Of a stretch of 31,963 nt of DNA, positions 30,745 to 31,963 are shown piece after piece. Position numbers and translations under genes: made by a program. Every line of letters begins with the position of its first letter. Position 1 is the first letter of the stretch. The DNA lies in the NCBI GenBank assembly GCA_964502525.1, contig CAZCXH010000043.1:1-31963 (forward strand), given 5' to 3'. The notes under the pieces were generated by a model. The model saw only the letters and a program-made list of their open reading frames with translations. It made no database searches and was not told where the DNA came from. The DNA comes from DATLYB01 sp964502525. GTDB lineage: Bacteria; Bacteroidota; Bacteroidia; Chitinophagales; CAIOSU01.

Positions 30745-31758
30745 CTACTGCAAAAACCCTTGAATCTCCCTCATCGCATTTTTCGCTTCGGGAATTCCCT
30801 GCCACTGAAATCCTGCCCACATGCCTTCGCTCACGGAAAGACGAACATCCACTCCCGCAGCACTTAGCTTCTGTTGCAGGCGCGCGCTATTGCTGAGGTA
30901 AATGTCGCGTGTGCCCGCTTGAATGAGCGTTGAAGGAAATCCCTGCTGAAATTCATTGTACACCGGAGAAATGAAAGGGGATTTAAGGTCGTTGCTGCCT
31001 GCATAAGCGAGAGCGCAGCTTTTTAAATTTTTGTCGTAATCAAAATTAGGAGAATAATTTGCCAGCGTGTGATACGTGTCGCCTGACTTGGATAAATCAA
31101 TCCATGGTGATAATAACGTCAATGAAGCAGGCATCGCAATTCCTTTTTCCTGCGCTTTAAGCAATACTGCCAATGCCAGCGCTGCGCCAGCTTCCTCCCC
31201 AATCACGCCAATCTTGCGCGGATGAAAAACCTTCGGCACACCTTCATACACTTTCAGGCAAGCCTCAAGCGCTGCGGGATATGGGTTTTCGGGTGCCAGT
31301 GGGTAATCCACCGCAATGCACCTGTAGCCGGTGGCATCGCAAATGCGGATAGCTGTTGCAAGTGCGCTTTCACCGCTGCCGAAAGTGAATCTTCCTCCAT
31401 GAAAGAAAACCAATGCATGGTCGGCATCTTTGCTTGCGTCATAATTTTTTGGAATAATCGTGTAGCAACTCACGCCTTCAATGAGCATAGAATTAATTTG
31501 CGGCTGCAACTCCTCTTTAATCTTGCTGCATTGTCCGAGCAGCATCTTGTCGTAGTCAGCGCGTACGCTGTCCCATTGCGGAGATGCCGCCAATTCCTGC
31601 GGCTCATGCGTGCGCAGAAATTCCTGCGCCTGCTCGCTGATAGTAGTTGGAATAAATTTCTCAGGTGCAGGCGCTGCCTGTTGCACAGGTTCCTGCTTGC
31701 ACGAATTAAATAATGTAATTCCTGTAATTGTTACAGCGATGACGATTGTTCTGTTCAT
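30745..31758 (-). CDS. HSL-like alpha/beta-hydrolase-fold lipoprotein lacking the catalytic Ser and His
   Basis: A 337-residue lipoprotein (signal MNRTIVIAVTITGITLFNSC, Cys20). The hormone-sensitive-lipase layout is clear: LVFFHGGRFTFGSGESAL (oxyanion HGG at 120-122), YRCIAVDYPLAPENPYPAAL then EACLKVYEGV, LTLLSPWIDLSKSGDTY and TLIQAGTRDIYLSNSARLQQ. But the nucleophile elbow, normally G-D-S-A-G, is GEEAG at 187-191 (Ser replaced by Glu189), and the His motif, normally MxHGF, is MWAGF at 313-317 (His replaced by Ala315). The acid Asp285 remains. It therefore cannot be a normal esterase and is probably a pseudoenzyme, or uses another chemistry. The next gene upstream ends 23 bases away, so they are likely co-transcribed. 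Confidence 0.85.
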   Translation of the reverse strand: MNRTIVIAVTITGITLFNSCKQEPVQQAAPAPEKFIPTTISEQAQEFLRTHEPQELAASPQWDSVRADYDKMLLGQCSKIKEELQPQINSMLIEGVSCYTIIPKNYDASKDADHALVFFHGGRFTFGSGESALATAIRICDATGYRCIAVDYPLAPENPYPAALEACLKVYEGVPKVFHPRKIGVIGEEAGAALALAVLLKAQEKGIAMPASLTLLSPWIDLSKSGDTYHTLANYSPNFDYDKNLKSCALAYAGSNDLKSPFISPVYNEFQQGFPSTLIQAGTRDIYLSNSARLQQKLSAAGVDVRLSVSEGMWAGFQWQGIPEAKNAMREIQGFLQ

Positions 31759-31781
31759 TTGATTTATTTGAGTAGGTGAAA

Positions 31782-31963
31782 TTATTTTGCCTCAGTTTCC
31801 TGTGTTTGTGTTTGGCGAATCACTTTATCCAGATACAGCCAGCCAAATTTTCGAGCTTCGAGGTAATTGATTTCCTTATCGCCTAAAAAGCGCTTGATAA
31901 TATCATCAAGCACCTGCTTCATCACGAGGTAGCGGTCTAACTGGTCGGGGTTTACATTCAGAT
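31782..31963 (-). CDS. 3' end of an unknown gene, continuing past the window edge
   Basis: The minus-strand frame is open from the right edge to TAA at 31784-31782. It gives about 60 C-terminal residues: LNVNPDQLDRYLVMKQVLDD, then IIKRFLGDKEINYLEARKFG, then WLYLDKVIRQ and a short acidic tail ending TEAK. The segment is helical and charged with no membrane helix or known motif. The family is not recognised from this fragment. The stop lies 23 bases before the ATG of the pseudo-hydrolase gene on the same strand, so it is the gene upstream in that operon. Confidence 0.6.
   Translation of the reverse strand, partial: LNVNPDQLDRYLVMKQVLDDIIKRFLGDKEINYLEARKFGWLYLDKVIRQTQTQETEAK

Noticed and set aside
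1..31963. CRISPR array or tRNA/rRNA genes
   Set aside because: No regularly spaced direct repeats, tRNA-like cloverleaf or rRNA sequence was seen.

Overview
The window looks like chromosomal DNA of a Bacteroidota bacterium, probably an uncultured free-living or environmental member of Bacteroidia. Three things point there. Gene content is dominated by small outer-membrane beta-barrels, lipoproteins, DUF4136, DUF5723 and FISUMP families. Several upstream regions carry the Bacteroidota -7 box TAnnTTTG. Intergenic spaces are full of short palindromic repeats of kinds I associate with Bacteroidota genomes. No rRNA, tRNA, CRISPR array, transposase or integrase was seen.

Layout. 1-197: 3' end of an ABC-2 type permease. 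198-1394: repeat-rich stretch holding a hicBA toxin-antitoxin pair whose toxin is cut by an in-frame amber stop. 1443-3343: small acidic protein, Clp-fold serine proteinase of the SDH family, beta-barrel. 3413-9579 (minus): orphan RND adaptor lipoprotein, small secreted protein, octaheme cytochrome lipoprotein with HEAT and TPR repeats, Omp85-like protein. 10064-14269 (minus): arylsulfatase lipoprotein, small helical periplasmic protein, FISUMP protein, Tyr-rich lipoprotein. 14582-18777 (plus): cell-surface cluster with two DUF4136 proteins, a second Tyr-rich lipoprotein and three beta-barrels. 18767-21814 (minus): a DUF5723-like protein and a FadL/OmpP1-like protein. 21847-23464: decayed beta-barrel copy, a 145-bp palindromic element, the intact paralogue and a VIT/CCC1-like membrane protein. 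23522-28420: AI-2E family permease, divergent from a Ca2+/H+ exchanger, PPK2 polyphosphate kinase and SulP/STAS transporter. 28459-30600 (minus): an AT-rich gene encoding a DUF262-HNH-AlbA_2 (Schlafen-type) fusion, a strong phage-defence candidate. 30745-31963 (minus): a lipoprotein of hydrolase fold lacking its catalytic Ser and His, and the 3' end of an unknown gene.

How the parts may work together. Most genes act at the envelope. The 13.6-18.8 kb block (Tyr-, Trp- and Gly-rich low-complexity loops on lipoproteins plus barrels) looks like one surface module of unknown function. The 22.2-28.4 kb block joins metal/Ca2+ transport, polyphosphate use and anion transport. The best candidate for an undescribed system is the DUF262-HNH-AlbA_2 gene; the Tyr-rich lipoprotein/DUF4136 cluster is second.
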